A DNA stretch of 9,168 nt from positions 1 through 9,168 of the forward strand of contig URFI01000083.1 of the NCBI GenBank assembly GCA_900547085.1, in the 5' to 3' direction. Each line of letters opens with the position of its first letter. Position 1 is the first letter of the stretch. Source of the DNA: an uncultured Prevotella sp. Lineage in GTDB: Bacteria; Bacteroidota; Bacteroidia; Bacteroidales; Bacteroidaceae. Below are positions 7,257 through 9,168 of this stretch, one piece after another. Made by a program: the position numbers and the translations under genes. Under the pieces are notes generated by a model, which had not been told where the DNA came from, searched no databases, and saw only the letters and a list, made by a program, of their open reading frames with translations.

Positions 7257-7315
7257 AAAAAAAGTGCGGCGCAGAATAGCAGATGTGAATTTGCTGGAGA
7301 TATCTGCGACGCACT
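7257..7315 (-). terminator. Intrinsic terminator or attenuator between susD and the transporter gene
   Basis: On the minus strand the arm AGTGCGTCGCAGA (7315-7303) pairs with TCTGCGCCGCACT (7275-7263): 12 of 13 positions pair, with one T-C mismatch. It is followed directly by seven T (7263-7257). The 27-nt loop can form a small inner AGCA/TGCT stem. The hairpin begins 17 bp after the susD stop codon, and its T-run ends only 15 bp before the next ATG. There is no room for a promoter between hairpin and gene, so downstream genes must depend on read-through or on a promoter inside susD. An alternative 6-bp pairing, GCAGAT (7307-7302) with ATCTGC (7284-7279), would compete with the terminator stem. 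Confidence 0.8.
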
Positions 7316-7332
7316 AATCATTTTGCTGCCTA

Positions 7333-9135
7333 TCAATTTGCGTAGCCAGGATTGTTTACCAGCTTACGGCCCGTGTTAGCTTCTATAAAGCCATGTGGAA
7401 TGGGAAAGAGTACGGGCGTATCATATTCGTGCATTCCTCTGACCTTGCGTCCGCAGATTTCGTTGAGAGACCGGACTCGGCGTTTGAAATAATTATCTAT
7501 GGCCCGTTCATCTTTTCCTCCTTCTTGACTTACTCGGATGAGCGTCTCTCGGCGTTCTTCTTCGGAGAAAAGCTCTCTGGCACGCTCATCAAGGATAAGG
7601 TCTAAACCACCCTTCTGCAAATCGGTTTCTGTAATGCTCACAGCATTCGAACGGTTGCGGATTTTATTAATCCACTCTATGGCCTCCGTTAGGCGGCCTG
7701 CTTTGTATAAAGCCTCAGCATAAAGTAGATAGGTGTCTGCTATTCGTAGATAGGATATGTCCTGATAACATCCGTCCTTATCTCCATTGGCCTTTACTGG
7801 TGGTGTGTAATCCCATTTACGGGTTGATGGCCAGTTGAATTTCTTTATAGTAGTCTTAGTGTCATTGAACATAGACTTTGACATCACAGTATCAATGACA
7901 GGTTTTCCTTTATGAATATATTCTACAAGCTGGCCATTTTGGTTCACTTCGTAGATATTCCATACCATGGCGTAAGGTCCCACTCTATGATCTTGTTTTC
8001 CCATTCCTTTGTAGTTGTACAAGCGCAAAGCTCCACGGGAAATAGCTACTCGGCTGGCACCTTTCCCTTGGTTGGCAAGCCAGAATGCTTGAGGCCAAGT
8101 ACATTGGTTACTGGTATAGTCGGGGTTTTGTTTATTGCTTTTTTTGATGATACCGTCGTTAGAATAATATCCTTTATAGGTACTTTTCATATATACTTCT
8201 GCTGTACCGTAATTGCTGTTCTCTGGTTCGGTATTTATGAAAGCAAATATCACCTCTGTATTTCCATCGGCATACATTGGTGTTTTGAATACGTCGATGA
8301 AAGGACAACCTGGATTCGAAGCATTGTTGCCGAAGCGACTTGTTATGAGTGCATATTCATTGCTTTCACAAAGAGGTTTTAGAACTTTGATTGCTTCCTC
8401 GTGGCGTCCCTCAGCCAAACATAGTTCACCCAAGTAATGGCGAGCCATGGCTCCTGACACTTCGCTGTTATTTTGTCTTCGCAGGGGCAGATTGTCAATA
8501 ACAAATCTAAAATCCTCTTCCATTACTTTCCTGATTGATGCTACGGTGTTTCGTTCCCAATCTTTGCGATAGTTCATTCCTGTAATCTCATCTAATGACA
8601 ATGGAACGTCTCCATAAGTCAAAGTAAGGTGGCGATATGCCCAAGCGCGGAAGAATCTGGCAACTGCAATGACTTCATTCTTATGTTTTAAATTAGCCTC
8701 AGGAGTTGCACCCTGCCAGTTAATATCTTTATTTTCGGCTCGGGTTATAACCATGTTGGATGTGTTGATGATACGATAGCACCAATCAAAGATATTCCTG
8801 AAGATATTGAGGTCTGTGCGATCGATGAGTTTAGGGTTATACATAAACTTCACAGACTGGTGGCAGTTGTTTCCCCATGCCAAATCTGTGCCTCCGACCC
8901 ATGCCGAGTGAAGAACGAGTGGAATACCACCGCCCAAGGCGTCACCTCTACGGTATTCAGCCCGTGCTTGACCATATAGTGAAACATTCATAGCTTTGAA
9001 ACCTTCATAATTAAGAAGGAGGTTTTCTGGATACAGGTCAGCGCGGGGATTCTCCTCGAGGAATTTCTCTTCGTTACAGCTTGTCACTAAGGCAATGAAA
9101 GCCATGAATAGTGTAAAACAAATATACTTTTTCAT
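7333..9135 (-). CDS. RagB/SusD family nutrient-binding outer-membrane lipoprotein
   Basis: This 600-residue protein has a lipoprotein signal peptide (MKKYICFTLFMAFIALVTSC). The acylated Cys20 is followed by NEEKFLEENP, the usual opening of SusD proteins. The N-terminal SusD-like region includes a TPR helix typical of the family (EVIAVARFFRAWAYRHLTLTYGDVPL, about 154-179, key residues RFFRAWAY and YGDVPL). The C-terminal RagB/SusD region has DISYLRIADTYLLYAEAL near 459-476, WINKIRNRS near 488-496, LDERARELFSEEERR near 515-529, and LFPIPHGFIEAN...NNPGYAN at the end. SusD proteins form a lid over a TonB-dependent SusC channel and deliver large ligands (glycans, and peptides in the RagAB type) to it. 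The partner gene would lie just upstream, beyond the right edge; only 33 A/T-rich bases (9136-9168) remain there. The neighbouring peptidase genes point to a peptide-like ligand, which is inference. Ligand-contact residues cannot be told from sequence. Confidence 0.95.
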   Translation of the reverse strand: MKKYICFTLFMAFIALVTSCNEEKFLEENPRADLYPENLLLNYEGFKAMNVSLYGQARAEYRRGDALGGGIPLVLHSAWVGGTDLAWGNNCHQSVKFMYNPKLIDRTDLNIFRNIFDWCYRIINTSNMVITRAENKDINWQGATPEANLKHKNEVIAVARFFRAWAYRHLTLTYGDVPLSLDEITGMNYRKDWERNTVASIRKVMEEDFRFVIDNLPLRRQNNSEVSGAMARHYLGELCLAEGRHEEAIKVLKPLCESNEYALITSRFGNNASNPGCPFIDVFKTPMYADGNTEVIFAFINTEPENSNYGTAEVYMKSTYKGYYSNDGIIKKSNKQNPDYTSNQCTWPQAFWLANQGKGASRVAISRGALRLYNYKGMGKQDHRVGPYAMVWNIYEVNQNGQLVEYIHKGKPVIDTVMSKSMFNDTKTTIKKFNWPSTRKWDYTPPVKANGDKDGCYQDISYLRIADTYLLYAEALYKAGRLTEAIEWINKIRNRSNAVSITETDLQKGGLDLILDERARELFSEEERRETLIRVSQEGGKDERAIDNYFKRRVRSLNEICGRKVRGMHEYDTPVLFPIPHGFIEANTGRKLVNNPGYAN

Positions 9136-9168
9136 TTTAGTGATTTCTTTTATATGTCTAATTTTATA

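Noticed and set aside
7912..8382. Plus-strand 156-codon open frame antisense to susD.
   Set aside because: It lies wholly inside a confident susD gene, has no recognisable domain, and has the Cys/Phe/Ile-rich look of a shadow frame.
1..9168. CRISPR arrays, tRNA or rRNA genes, insertion-sequence transposases and large direct repeats.
   Set aside because: None was seen on reading both strands. Short inverted repeats exist, but there is no regular repeat-spacer pattern, no cloverleaf and no transposase motif.

Overview
The window reads as Bacteroidota DNA, most likely from a Prevotella-like gut or oral genus. It has a RagB/SusD lipoprotein, lipobox lipoproteins with acidic residues after the cysteine, a DUF4923 lipoprotein, start codons preceded by A/T-rich DNA rather than strong Shine-Dalgarno sites, and moderate-to-low GC. 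The genus is inference; the phylum is well supported. Every convincing gene is on the minus strand, so transcription runs from right to left.

Right part (9168 to about 2290): a SusD-type outer-membrane nutrient-binding lipoprotein (9135-7333) is followed by a DcuC-family dicarboxylate transporter (7241-5871), an isoaspartyl-dipeptidase (IadA) family amidohydrolase (5868-4720) and a large lipoprotein (4679-2292). That lipoprotein joins an alpha/beta-hydrolase (esterase-like) domain to an M14 zinc-carboxypeptidase domain. The last three genes are tightly packed (gaps of 2 and about 40 bp). A strong hairpin followed by a seven-T run lies between susD and the transporter gene, so the downstream genes are probably expressed by read-through of an internal terminator. 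A susC/TonB-dependent receptor gene would be expected just beyond the right edge but is not visible. Taken together this looks like a SusCD-type locus built for peptide or aspartyl-amide substrates rather than glycans: surface binding, surface or periplasmic ester and peptide trimming, cytoplasmic beta-aspartyl hydrolysis, and aspartate/C4-dicarboxylate exchange. The IadA homologue keeps all metal ligands, but two substrate-contact positions known from the E. coli enzyme are changed (Glu77 to Gln, Ser289 to Gly), so its real substrate may not be a free isoaspartyl dipeptide.

Middle part (2291-798): after a 124-bp A/T-rich gap comes a two-gene unit, a Bax inhibitor-1/YccA-family seven-helix membrane protein and, 5 bp later, a DUF4923 lipoprotein.

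Left part (797-1): an N-terminal fragment of a RhuM-family protein keeps its winged-helix region but loses family similarity after about residue 75. A 25-nt near-perfect palindrome lies just before that point. The next 325 bp hold no convincing gene, and the left edge cuts a small, hydrophobic, probably real open reading frame. This end looks like a degraded, repeat-associated junction.
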